Position numbers and translations under genes: made by a program. From NCBI RefSeq assembly GCF_039522935.1, contig NZ_BAAAEI010000021.1, positions 62,001-126,000 on the forward strand: a DNA stretch of 64,000 nt, in the 5' to 3' direction. Numbering within the stretch: the first letter of the stretch is position 1; each line of letters opens with the position of its first letter. Origin of the DNA: Bowmanella denitrificans (GTDB lineage: Bacteria > Pseudomonadota > Gammaproteobacteria > Enterobacterales > Alteromonadaceae). The notes under the pieces are model-generated. The model saw only the letters and a list, made by a program, of their open reading frames with translations. It made no database searches and was not told where the DNA came from. Shown here piece by piece: positions 33,349 through 42,039 of this stretch.

Positions 33349-34191
33349 CTACAATGCCTTTTGTGCCAACACCAGGAACTCGCCCTGAGCCCCGTCCGGC
33401 CCCTCCTTTGAGCAGTCGATAACCAATGGATTAACAAAACCGGCTTGGGCTAATATCTTGGTTATTCCTTCTGGTGAGTAGGGTCGCAAGATATTGGAGA
33501 ATTCGGAACGCTGCCCACAACTGCGCCTAATGAATCTTTTATCCCAGACAATGTCTTTGTTATCATCGAAGGAGAGCGTAGCGAGGCAGTATTCGAAAGG
33601 ATCACTGGCAGGAAATTCCTCCCATAACCTCAACGCATTATCGGACTGTGCCAACAAGGCTTTAAAATATTCAAAATCCCACAATTCGAACAACACCCGG
33701 CCACCTGGGCGAAGTGAGCTATGCACCCAGTCCAGCAAACGATCTTCGGCCTTATCAAATAATGGGGATATCAATTGCAACACTATATCGACGCCAATTA
33801 CCAAGTCGTACCCAGTTAGTGTGGGAAGATTAAATACATCCTCGTTGAGGTTTGTGACCCGCTGACTACCGATATGCTCTGCAAATTTATTGGCAAACTC
33901 GTGACGGCTTCGACTGATTTCAATCCCCAGCCCTTCCTTCAGCAGTCCCTGCTTTTCCAAATTGTACAGTAACTTGCTGTTGCCCGATCCTATTTCGGCC
34001 ACCTTGCCTTGCCAGTCCGGGTCGTGCGCGCAGTGCTGTCGGATAAATTCGACAAACTTATCACTAGACAGCAACTTATCGCGACAATAGTCGGCAAAAC
34101 GTTCAGGTGTAAAGTTTTCAAGGGCTTCCACCCCTTCGTAGGCGCTTAAATTAACATGGCGCGAATTGGAAGTTGTCGTATCCATAATCAT
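33349..34191 (-). CDS. Class I SAM-dependent methyltransferase
   Basis: The ATG at 34191 overlaps the upstream SDR stop as TGATG, giving 280 residues. Motif I is WQGKVAEIGSGNSKLLYNLEKQGLLKEGLGIEISRS; VIGVDIVLQLISPLFDKAEDRLLDWVHSSLRPGGRVLFELWDF is the post-I acidic and motif III region. No substrate-specific feature is evident. Context suggests tailoring of the ulosonic-like sugar or another glycan unit. Confidence 0.83.
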   Translation of the reverse strand: MIMDTTTSNSRHVNLSAYEGVEALENFTPERFADYCRDKLLSSDKFVEFIRQHCAHDPDWQGKVAEIGSGNSKLLYNLEKQGLLKEGLGIEISRSRHEFANKFAEHIGSQRVTNLNEDVFNLPTLTGYDLVIGVDIVLQLISPLFDKAEDRLLDWVHSSLRPGGRVLFELWDFEYFKALLAQSDNALRLWEEFPASDPFEYCLATLSFDDNKDIVWDKRFIRRSCGQRSEFSNILRPYSPEGITKILAQAGFVNPLVIDCSKEGPDGAQGEFLVLAQKAL

Positions 34192-35027
34192 CACCAAGCT
34201 GTTCTGCCGCCGTCCACGGCAACCACGGCCCCGTTTAAATAACTGGAAGCATCACTCAGCATCCATACCAGCGTTCCTTGGTACTCATCCACCCGCGCCA
34301 TACGGTTCATTGGGATCCTGGAAGACAACCGCTCTATAAAATCCTGAGGCTGACCATTCTCGACCCCTCCCGGACAAATAGCATTGGCTCTCACCCCATT
34401 TTCAGCCCAATAGGTGGCTAGGTAGCGGGTAAGGCCTATAAGACCAGTCTTAACCACTGAATAGGTAACAGGCTTGACCGGTCGTTGTTCAATGGGCATA
34501 TCGGCTTGCGAATACAGCCTCTGGTCTGGTGCAATGAGGCCCAAATCGGAGGCAACATTCACAATGCTTCCCCCCGCAGGATTCTCGGTCATGGCAAAGC
34601 CATAATGTTTAGCACATAGGAAAGCTCCGGTCAGCCCGACGGCGATGTCTTGCTGCCATATCTGCGCAGAGAAATATTCCAATCTGGAAAAGCTCTTGTC
34701 ACTGCCCTGCTCCATTTTCGGATTATTGGCAGCATTGTTGACCAGAGCATCAATCTTGCCGTAACGCTCCAGCAGTGCATGGCAATTTGCGGCTATCTGT
34801 ATTTCATCGGTGATATCGACACTATATGCGCCCACATCGATGGCAAATTCCTGCGCCAAACGCTGGGCAAACTTCTGTAAAGGTTGTTTCTGGAGGTCCA
34901 ACAGCACAGGTATGCCCCCATATGCGGCCACTGCACGCGCATGCCGTTGCCCCAACAACCCCATCGCGCCGGTGATGATCACTACGCGATTGTCGAGTCT
35001 GAAAAGCCGGTCTAAGTCTGACGCCAT
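34191..35027 (-). CDS. Short-chain dehydrogenase/reductase (PtmA-like context)
   Basis: A 278-residue classical SDR with VVIITGAMGLLGQRHARAV (nucleotide loop), NNAANNP, and the catalytic Y-K in TYSVVKTGLIGLTRYLA. The C-terminal GGRTAW is typical of sugar-acting SDRs seen near CMP-legionaminate genes (PtmA-type). It starts immediately after the stop of the neighbouring SDR gene (TAA-ATG). Confidence 0.87.
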   Translation of the reverse strand: MASDLDRLFRLDNRVVIITGAMGLLGQRHARAVAAYGGIPVLLDLQKQPLQKFAQRLAQEFAIDVGAYSVDITDEIQIAANCHALLERYGKIDALVNNAANNPKMEQGSDKSFSRLEYFSAQIWQQDIAVGLTGAFLCAKHYGFAMTENPAGGSIVNVASDLGLIAPDQRLYSQADMPIEQRPVKPVTYSVVKTGLIGLTRYLATYWAENGVRANAICPGGVENGQPQDFIERLSSRIPMNRMARVDEYQGTLVWMLSDASSYLNGAVVAVDGGRTAW

Positions 35028-35798
35028 TTATCCCACTCCCACAGTCTGACCACCATCCACCACTAGGGTAGACCCCGTGATAAAGGAAGCCAGATCAGAA
35101 CATAAGAAAACCGCCGGCGCGGCAATCTCCTCTGGTGTAGCAAAACGCCCCATGGGCACGGATGTTTCAATCAGGCGCTGGATACGCTCCGGCTCTTTTT
35201 GCAGTTTTTCATCCCAGCTTCCCCCTGGGAAATACACATTGCCAGGTGCGATCACATTCACACGAACCTGCTTTGCCAGCTTTGCCGACATATTTTTGGC
35301 CAGGGCCATCAGAGCCGCCTTTGCGGTCGAATAGTCCACCGGTGCGCCAAAGGCCTCTTTGCCAGCGATAGATGACACAAACAACAAGACTCCCTTGCTA
35401 TGCTGCAGATCTGAAATAAAAGTGCGTGCGGTCTGTAAAGCACTCTCAAAATTGCTTTGCCAAGTCTGTTGCCATTGCTGCGGGGTTGGAATGGGGTCAG
35501 CAACACTTCTACCGTCGCCCACATTAGCCACCAGGATATCCACGCCTCCCCAAGTATCCATCAGATATGCCCGGAGCTCGTCTAATTGTTGCGGCTGTGT
35601 ACAATCACAAGACTGAGCTACTACCCGATGAGCATAGCGCTCTTGTAACAATAGGCGCAGAGCACCCAGATCAGGTTGGTGTCTGGCAACCAGACAAACA
35701 TGTGCGCCTTCTGCCAAAAAGCGCTCAGCAATAGCGGCTCCGATCCCTCTACTGGCACCGGTCACCACCACTCTTTTACCTTCAAGTCCCAATTCCAA
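35028..35798 (-). CDS. Short-chain dehydrogenase/reductase
   Basis: A 256-residue classical SDR: VVVTGASRGIGAAIAERFLAEGAHVCLVAR, NVGDG, the catalytic S in FVSSIAGKEA, and YSTAKAALMALAKNMSAKL with the YxxxK pair. NVIAPGNVYFPGG and FITGSTLVVDGGQTVGVG close the protein. It is probably an NAD(P)-dependent oxidoreductase acting on a sugar of the second ulosonic-like pathway. Motifs do not fix the substrate. Confidence 0.87.
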   Translation of the reverse strand: MELGLEGKRVVVTGASRGIGAAIAERFLAEGAHVCLVARHQPDLGALRLLLQERYAHRVVAQSCDCTQPQQLDELRAYLMDTWGGVDILVANVGDGRSVADPIPTPQQWQQTWQSNFESALQTARTFISDLQHSKGVLLFVSSIAGKEAFGAPVDYSTAKAALMALAKNMSAKLAKQVRVNVIAPGNVYFPGGSWDEKLQKEPERIQRLIETSVPMGRFATPEEIAAPAVFLCSDLASFITGSTLVVDGGQTVGVG

Positions 35799-35805
35799 GA
35801 TTTTG

Positions 35806-36708
35806 CTACCCTTTTACCATCTGCACACAGATCAAGTCCGCCAGGCCGGCCCCAATCACAAAATCCTGCCATGCACTGTTGATCCGCTCATCGAGCAGAG
35901 GCAGCTTAGCGTTGCCGGTCGGCTTACCATCTCTTGCCCACATCAGGGCGTTGGACAGGTCAAAATTATGCCGGAAAGAGACTTTGATATCAGCAAAGCC
36001 CGCCTTTTGCGCCAGCCTGACCAAACTAGCCTGGTCGAAATACCAAAGATGGGCTGTGCGGTAGAAGAAAGGCTCGAATGCCGGTATCCCCAATTGCAGC
36101 AGAACGTCATTGAGATTGTCAGTTTCCAGAAACATCTTACCGCCAGGCCTTAATAAGTCATAGGCATCGCATAAGAACTGTAAGGGGTCGTCGACATGCT
36201 CAATAACACCGAATGACACCAGGGTATCTATCTGCTCTGCAACCTGGCCTTTGGCTATGTGGGCGTCACTAAAAACCTGATGACCACGAGCGCTCAGAGC
36301 TTGGTGGTAACCAATAAAAGGCTCAATCGCATAGGTCTGCTTAGCCACACCTTTTATATGGTCCAAAAAGGCACCGCCGCCAGCCCCGAAATCCAGTACC
36401 TGCTTGTCACGAAAATGACCAATACCAACATGTTCAAGACGAGGCGGTTGTTCGCCGTCATGCATACGGATGTAGTCCTGATGGACAGCACTGCCATTGT
36501 ATGCCTGGCGATACTCCTCAGACTGGTAGTAGTCGGGGCTGTTGGGATTGTCGGATAATCTGACCAGACCGCAACCGTCACAGCGAACCACCTGTTGTTC
36601 AGCCTGCGTCCATCTGCCAAAGTCCCCATCCCGAATCACCCCTTGGTAGTGCACCGTGGCACTGTTATGCTGGCATAAACAACAATCAAGTTTCCTTTTT
36701 GTGGTCAT
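35806..36708 (-). CDS. SAM-dependent methyltransferase with N-terminal zinc ribbon
   Basis: A 300-residue protein. The N-terminus has two Cys pairs (CCLCQHN ... VRCDGCGLVRL) of a zinc ribbon. The methyltransferase core shows KQVLDFGAGGGAFLDHIKG (motif I), DTLVSFGVIEHVDDPLQFLCDAYDLLRPGGKMFLETDN. This Methyltransf_11/23-like layout is common in O-antigen and flagellin-glycan loci. It overlaps the VOC gene by 4 bases. Confidence 0.83.
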   Translation of the reverse strand: MTTKRKLDCCLCQHNSATVHYQGVIRDGDFGRWTQAEQQVVRCDGCGLVRLSDNPNSPDYYQSEEYRQAYNGSAVHQDYIRMHDGEQPPRLEHVGIGHFRDKQVLDFGAGGGAFLDHIKGVAKQTYAIEPFIGYHQALSARGHQVFSDAHIAKGQVAEQIDTLVSFGVIEHVDDPLQFLCDAYDLLRPGGKMFLETDNLNDVLLQLGIPAFEPFFYRTAHLWYFDQASLVRLAQKAGFADIKVSFRHNFDLSNALMWARDGKPTGNAKLPLLDERINSAWQDFVIGAGLADLICVQMVKG

Positions 36709-37136
36709 AAGGGTTGAACTACCTCCATCAGTACGCCTTCAGGATCATGGCAATAAGCCACTTTCGCTTTGCCATTCGGGGAAATGGCAGGTGGATTCAC
36801 ACAGGATCCACCCGCTTCGATGATTTTTTGACAGGCCAGCACAATATCAGCAACCGAATAGGCCAGATGGGAACAGCCCAATTGATTGGAAGGGGCTGTT
36901 CGGGTGGACGGTGTGTCAGGATGGGAGTGGTACTGTAACAGCTCCAGAAGGTAGCCGTCTTGAGCCTTCAGTTTAACCCATTCCAATCTCACGCCATCAA
37001 TGCCGGTCACCTGTTCAATAAAGGCACCGGTTTCAACATCTCTGGAAAACTCGACAAAACCCAGAGCACTATAAAAAGCAACGGCTCGGGGCAAATCCGA
37101 TACCACTATACCAGTGTGGCGCACATCAATAATCAT
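36705..37136 (-). CDS. VOC superfamily (glyoxalase-like) protein
   Basis: A 143-residue protein with two beta-alpha-beta-beta-beta modules: HTGIVVSDLPRAVAFYSALGFVEF and CSHLAYSVADIVLACQKIIEAGG. The metal-ligand positions (H in HTGIVV, E in LLELLQY, H in SHLAY, E in VLMEVVQ) are all present, so an active metal site is likely. It could be an epimerase, glyoxalase or dioxygenase. The start overlaps the aminotransferase stop by 11 bases. Confidence 0.83.
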   Translation of the reverse strand: MIIDVRHTGIVVSDLPRAVAFYSALGFVEFSRDVETGAFIEQVTGIDGVRLEWVKLKAQDGYLLELLQYHSHPDTPSTRTAPSNQLGCSHLAYSVADIVLACQKIIEAGGSCVNPPAISPNGKAKVAYCHDPEGVLMEVVQPL

Positions 37137-38517
37137 GACATTCTTCCAAAGCCGAGCTAATGCATTCGTCCAACACCGAAATGCCCTCGAGTAGGGCCTC
37201 CTGATGAATACTCAGAGGCGGTGCCAACTTGATGGATTCACGACCGGTATGCACCACTAATAATCCATTCTGCATGGCTTTTTCGCTGATCAAATCACAA
37301 AGCTTGCTCAAAGGACGTCCAGCTTCATCCTGAAAAATCAGGGCTGCCAATAAACCTTTGCCACAAACCATACGAAGCTGCTGAGGATATTTATCCTTCA
37401 ATGCATTCAATTGCTCGTGGAACAACTGCCCCAACCGCCGGGAGTTGTCTATCAGGCCGTCTTCCAACATAGCCTGCAGATTCGCCAGCCCTGCAGCACA
37501 ACACAAAGGGTTGGCCGAGTGAGTGGAACTCATTGAGCCCACATCAGGCAGATCCATAATCTTTGCCGACCCCATTACCAACGCTAAAGGTAAACCTGAG
37601 CTCGCTCCTTTGCCCAGGCATAGCAGGTCCGGCTCAACCTCGTAGTGCATATAACCAAACAGTTCCCCCGTGCGGCCGAATCCGGCCTGCATCTCATCGA
37701 AGGCCACTAAAATCTGATGCGCTTTGGCAAAGGCCACCAACTCCTGGACAAACTCTTTTGGATAAAATACCGCGCCCCAGCCCTGAAAGGTTTCCAGCAT
37801 AAAGCCGCAGATATCTTTACCCGCATCCAACTGGTGTTTTTCAAGCAAACTCTCAAGTTGCTGACGGAAAAAGGTTCGGGGGTCTGCCTTCACCTTGTCG
37901 TCCCACGGATATGGGAAGGGCAAATGATGAATATTCGGATCCTGATAGCCAATCCACGCCTTAGCGCCATCATTGCCTGTCATCATCTGTGCCCCCAAAG
38001 TACGGCCATGAAAGGCACCTTGAAAACAGACAATCCCCCCTCGTTTCTTGCCAGCTTTTTCACCCTGCAAACGCATTAACTTTAACGCCACTTCCGTTGC
38101 TTCGGTGCCGGCAGACAGCATAAACGCCTTTTCGAACTGGGCTGGTGTATTAGCGATGAGATAGCGCAAATAATCTAAACGTGGCTTATTGGCGTAGGTA
38201 TAAGTATGCAATAGAGGCTTATCCAAAACCTCTTGCAGCCCTTGCAAGATACGCCTGTTGCCGTGACCAGCATTAGCGACAAAAATCGTGCTGGTAAAAT
38301 CGATCCAGGTATTGCCCCAGGCATCATGTACCTGGAAATCTTCGGCCTTGTCCCACAAGATAGGTAGTTGTCCATGCATGGAACGGGATTCCAGGCGATA
38401 CATCTCCTCCAATAACGGAACACTTTGTGGCACAGGGATGGGCGTGACAATACGACGATAGCGACTCTCAATCTTTTTGACATCTACAGGGACATGGGAA
38501 AAACAACCGCCAGCCAT
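37126..38517 (-). CDS. Class III PLP-dependent aminotransferase
   Basis: From the ATG at 38517 (TAATG junction with the CMP-transferase stop, AAGGGG upstream) the protein has 463 residues. PLP features are SAGTEATEVALKLMR, GAFHGRTLGAQMMTG, VAFDEMQAGFGRTGELFGY and the lysine in CLGKGASSGLPLALVMG. Class III enzymes act on terminal amines or aldehydes (acetylornithine, GABA, glutamate semialdehyde), unusual beside a NeuB-like enzyme, where DegT-type sugar aminotransferases are the norm. Confidence 0.9.
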   Translation of the reverse strand: MAGGCFSHVPVDVKKIESRYRRIVTPIPVPQSVPLLEEMYRLESRSMHGQLPILWDKAEDFQVHDAWGNTWIDFTSTIFVANAGHGNRRILQGLQEVLDKPLLHTYTYANKPRLDYLRYLIANTPAQFEKAFMLSAGTEATEVALKLMRLQGEKAGKKRGGIVCFQGAFHGRTLGAQMMTGNDGAKAWIGYQDPNIHHLPFPYPWDDKVKADPRTFFRQQLESLLEKHQLDAGKDICGFMLETFQGWGAVFYPKEFVQELVAFAKAHQILVAFDEMQAGFGRTGELFGYMHYEVEPDLLCLGKGASSGLPLALVMGSAKIMDLPDVGSMSSTHSANPLCCAAGLANLQAMLEDGLIDNSRRLGQLFHEQLNALKDKYPQQLRMVCGKGLLAALIFQDEAGRPLSKLCDLISEKAMQNGLLVVHTGRESIKLAPPLSIHQEALLEGISVLDECISSALEECHDY

Positions 38518-39275
38518 TAATAGCACCCCTTAAGTTCGGAAAAATGTTGCTGCAAATAATCGAGTAACTCGCTGCCGTTGACCTCGAGTTGATATCTTAT
38601 GTAATCCAGTTCCTGCGGCGAATCGACCTCGGTACAGACCGGAGATACAAAACCCATCATACTGTCCCCATGAATAGTAGGATGATTCAGAATATGGGAC
38701 GCCTTGACCACATCCACGTAGCCGTCGGGAATATAAACCTGGGGGAAATGTTCTTTGGGCAGGTTGTATCTCTCCCTGCCATCATCGTCACCCAGCCCAC
38801 GAAAACATCCGTCGCTATCGCGGGTGAACCATTTCAACGGCGACTCCGGTGACTTATGTCCCGAACGCAGTGAGGTGGCCTGTTCATTCATTTGGATCTG
38901 CTCGATCGCCAGCCCCAATAAGTGACTTTCCCGCAAAGGCGTAGTTGGACGCAAGTGCAGCCAGTATTCTGGGCAGTGTCCCTCGTTGGTTTGTAGCCAC
39001 TGCATGGCATGCAGCAGAAAGTCGCGGTCCGTCGACGTGTCAGTAGACAGATTTTCAGGGCGCAAGAACGGTACCTCTGCGCCAAATTTCTGCGCGATAT
39101 CGGCGTAACGACGAGAGTCGGTGGAAATCATGACTCGATCGACTTGCTGGCAGAGCTTAGCTGCTGCAATGCTGTAAGCCATTATAGGAAAACCACCCAA
39201 AGGGGCGATATTCTTGTCTGCGACTGACTTGGATCCTGAACGGGCAGGAATAATACAGATCACATTACTCACCAT
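38517..39275 (-). CDS. Acylneuraminate cytidylyltransferase family protein (CMP-sugar synthetase)
   Basis: A 252-residue NeuA/PseF-type protein. IIPARSGSKSVADKNIAPLGGFPIMAYSIAAAK is the CTP-binding signature; VMISTDSRRYADIAQKFGAEVPFLRPENLSTDTS and HLRPTTPLRESHLLGLAIE follow. It activates a ulosonic acid with CMP. It lies with the NeuB-fusion gene and not with pseI, so it probably serves the second pathway. It overlaps the next gene upstream by 11 bases. Confidence 0.9.
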   Translation of the reverse strand: MVSNVICIIPARSGSKSVADKNIAPLGGFPIMAYSIAAAKLCQQVDRVMISTDSRRYADIAQKFGAEVPFLRPENLSTDTSTDRDFLLHAMQWLQTNEGHCPEYWLHLRPTTPLRESHLLGLAIEQIQMNEQATSLRSGHKSPESPLKWFTRDSDGCFRGLGDDDGRERYNLPKEHFPQVYIPDGYVDVVKASHILNHPTIHGDSMMGFVSPVCTEVDSPQELDYIRYQLEVNGSELLDYLQQHFSELKGCY

Positions 39276-40104
39276 GACTCCTCAAATAGGGTCTCACCCA
39301 ATCTAGCTGTTGCTTAAAAATGTCCACCCCTTGTTCATCTCGATAAGCTTGCATGATAAACGGACCTTTATAACGATAAGCGGCCAACGCATCAAAAAAG
39401 CGTTCAAAATCGGCATCCCCCTGCCCCAGCACTACCGGACCACCATTCAGTACCCGGTCCTTGACATGGATATCGCTGATCCTGTCACCATAATGGCTCA
39501 GTTCTACCTTAGGGTCATAACCCAAGGCTGCACTATTGCCGATATCGTAGTTAACGGTCACACGCGCGGAACTGAGCCGGTCCAGTAAGCGGACGAAAGG
39601 TTCCGGAGCCAGATCTGTTTCCAGAGACAAGTTGACCCCATAATGTTCGCATTCAGACAACAGCGGCTTAATGGCCTGAACAAAACGTTCCATCTGCTTA
39701 TCACTCGCCAATGAGGATTGATCGACGCAAGGTATAACGATATCTGAAACCTGTAACTCCTTGGCAGCCACCAACAAGCTTTGCAGTACCATAAGGCTCG
39801 CCCCGGATTTATTGCTATTCTCATCATGCAAAGGTTGCTGCATAAAGATATCGGCACAAAAGGTTTTAACCTGAACCCCCGTCTGTAAAGTCAATACCCG
39901 AATCTCGTCCCTACCCGGCGCACTCATCAGGGGATTATCCTGTAGATCGTTGAGATCAACGATAAACTCGATACAGTCCAGCCCCAACTGTGCAGCGATG
40001 GTAAATTCTTGTTGCCAGTAGCCCAGCGGATGCGCCTGGTAGCGCCCCTGATATTTGGGTAACAGCCGTCCCTGCATGACTCCCAATAGATTTTCTTTGT
40101 CCAT
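39265..40104 (-). CDS. Sugar phosphate isomerase/epimerase family protein (TIM barrel)
   Basis: A xylose-isomerase-like/AP-endonuclease-2 fold protein of 279 residues from the ATG at 40104, which follows GAGGGT; a GTG at 40137 would overlap the NeuB-fusion stop by 4 bases. Metal-ligand positions appear in LSLETDLAPEP, VNYDIGNSAALGYDP, RISDIHVKDRV and the final IMQAYRDE. It resembles the C-terminal half of the neighbouring NeuB fusion in fold class and may isomerise a sugar intermediate. Confidence 0.85.
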   Translation of the reverse strand: MDKENLLGVMQGRLLPKYQGRYQAHPLGYWQQEFTIAAQLGLDCIEFIVDLNDLQDNPLMSAPGRDEIRVLTLQTGVQVKTFCADIFMQQPLHDENSNKSGASLMVLQSLLVAAKELQVSDIVIPCVDQSSLASDKQMERFVQAIKPLLSECEHYGVNLSLETDLAPEPFVRLLDRLSSARVTVNYDIGNSAALGYDPKVELSHYGDRISDIHVKDRVLNGGPVVLGQGDADFERFFDALAAYRYKGPFIMQAYRDEQGVDIFKQQLDWVRPYLRSHGE

Positions 40105-40133
40105 CTGCGTACCCTCAATCACACCTGATGTGC

Positions 40134-42026
40134 TCACAGAACGCCATTAAGGCGCTCCAAGGCAATCCAAAAACCTTCCCCATTATTTTTATGCCCCTGC
40201 CAGATTTCTGGAATAAAAGGGGCCTGAGGACAACCTTCTCTGAGCACTTCTGCCAACCTGGCAAAATCCAGATCGCCCTCGCCAATCTGCAGTCCTTCAC
40301 CATTGACGCCTTTGGCATCGCCAAGATGCAGGTGAGCTGTCACCTTGGCCAGTTTGCGGGCAAACTGATAAAAGTCCTGTCCGAAATGGTTACAAGTCAG
40401 TCGCGAATGAGACACATCGAAACACATGCGCAATCCCAAACGCTCACACCATTGCAAAGACTCATCGGCGTCCACAAAGAGATTCTGATAGCGCTGCCCG
40501 CCAAAATGCCAGGGAAAGGGCGCCATGGTTTGCGGGATCAATTCCACCCCGTCAAGATCCAGGTATTGCAAGCTGTCGGCAAAGGTCTCGTAATAGCGGG
40601 TTCTGTCCTGGCCATTCATCGGCGCATCCATGGTAAATCCGCCGATATTTGCAACGATCATAGGACGTGCAGTGCTGGGAAAATAGCTTTTGAGGGCACG
40701 AGTGATATCAATAACCCGCTGCGTTTCGGCAATCGAATAACGCCGGTACTGTTCGTCCTGTGAGGCCAAGTCCATCAATCTGCTGTTAGCGAAGAGTTCA
40801 GGTGCATGGACGATAAAGTCCATATCGTAGGTACCCGAAAGGTAGTTGCCAATGGGCAGATCCATGTCTGCATAGGAAAGATGAAACTCAAAAAAGTCAG
40901 GTTTGACCAAAGCGCGATATTGGTTGAAATCATGGTAGCGCACCGGCACCCCCCAAGGGCGACTGAACCGATATTGGCCTGGCGAAATGGCTATTTCCTT
41001 TAAATCCGACGGAAAAAAGAAATCTTCCTCCTGCATGTCACGTTGCAGGGTTTTGCCCACCAATTGCATAAAACACTGGGGTGACAGACCCTGACCGGGG
41101 CTGCGTACCATAATATCGGTCTCCGTCAGCACCTGTTCCCTTTTCAGTGACTTGGCGGCCACCAGACTTTTACCCAAGTTTTCCCTGTTGATCATTTCGC
41201 CTTGTGACAACTGTCTGTGCTGATTGCTGCCCAAACTTTGTTCTATTTCGCGGATACCGGTAAGTAATGCTTTGAACTCCGAGGGCTCCAGGCTTGCTGC
41301 ATGATCTGGACCTTCCATGGTTCGGTCCAAGGTAAAATGTCGCTCAATGACTTTAGCACCCAGTGCCACAGCGGCCAGGGATACGGCGATGCCTCGTTCA
41401 TGCCCTGAGTAACCGACCAGCGGATGCAACGCTCTGAGCGTTTCCATCCAACGCAATTGAATGTCATGCAGAGGTGCCGGATAGGTGCTGTTGCAATGCA
41501 ACAACACAAAAGCCACACCATGTGCATTAAGAAAATCCACCGTCATGCGCACTTCTTCTTCAGTACTCATGCCCGTGGAAAGGATCAGTGGCTTGCCGGT
41601 TTTTACCAACCTGGACAATAAAGGAATATTAGTCAGGTCAGCCGACGCCACTTTATAAGCCGGTACACCAAAGGATTCCAATATCTCCACACTACTTGCA
41701 TCCCAAGGAGTACACAGATAAAGGATGTGCTTGCTGAGGCAGTAATCTGCCAATTGCCGATGTTCGGCAAGCGATAACTCAAAACGCGAAAGCAGATCTA
41801 ATATGTACTCAGTGCCCAAGTCATTGCCAGAGCGCTGTAGAGAACTTTTGCGATAAAGTTGATCGAGATGACGCATTTGAAATTTGACACAATCCACTCC
41901 CATCTCAACCGCCAGATCCACCAGTTCTTTGGCCCTGGCAAGATCGCCATTGTGGTTGTTGCCAATCTCGGCGATAACAAAGGTGCGGTTGGCACCAATT
42001 TCGAATTTACCAATATTTAACTGCAT
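40134..42026 (-). CDS. NeuB-like ulosonic acid synthase fused to a TIM-barrel isomerase-like domain
   Basis: A 630-residue protein. Residues 1-280 are a NeuB/PseI-type PEP-condensing barrel (VIAEIGNNHNGDLARAKELVDLAVEMGVDCVKFQ; CTPWDASSVEILESFGVPAYKVASADLTNIPLL; YSGHERGIAVSLAAVALGAKVIERHFTLDRTMEGPDHAASLEP). Residues about 285-345 form the SAF antifreeze-like domain. Residues about 360-630 form an AP-endonuclease-2-like barrel (FFEFHLSYADMDLP, DGVELIPQTMAPFPW, MCFDVSHSRLTC, HLHLGDAKGVNGEG). Standard NeuB stops near residue 350. The fusion suggests two steps of a ulosonic-acid-like pathway on one chain. Confidence 0.9.
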   Translation of the reverse strand: MQLNIGKFEIGANRTFVIAEIGNNHNGDLARAKELVDLAVEMGVDCVKFQMRHLDQLYRKSSLQRSGNDLGTEYILDLLSRFELSLAEHRQLADYCLSKHILYLCTPWDASSVEILESFGVPAYKVASADLTNIPLLSRLVKTGKPLILSTGMSTEEEVRMTVDFLNAHGVAFVLLHCNSTYPAPLHDIQLRWMETLRALHPLVGYSGHERGIAVSLAAVALGAKVIERHFTLDRTMEGPDHAASLEPSEFKALLTGIREIEQSLGSNQHRQLSQGEMINRENLGKSLVAAKSLKREQVLTETDIMVRSPGQGLSPQCFMQLVGKTLQRDMQEEDFFFPSDLKEIAISPGQYRFSRPWGVPVRYHDFNQYRALVKPDFFEFHLSYADMDLPIGNYLSGTYDMDFIVHAPELFANSRLMDLASQDEQYRRYSIAETQRVIDITRALKSYFPSTARPMIVANIGGFTMDAPMNGQDRTRYYETFADSLQYLDLDGVELIPQTMAPFPWHFGGQRYQNLFVDADESLQWCERLGLRMCFDVSHSRLTCNHFGQDFYQFARKLAKVTAHLHLGDAKGVNGEGLQIGEGDLDFARLAEVLREGCPQAPFIPEIWQGHKNNGEGFWIALERLNGVL

Positions 42027-42039
42027 AATCTTTTGCTTA

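Noticed and set aside
40128..40763. A plus-strand ORF of 211 residues opposite the NeuB fusion
   Set aside because: It is antisense to well-conserved barrel motifs and resembles no known protein.
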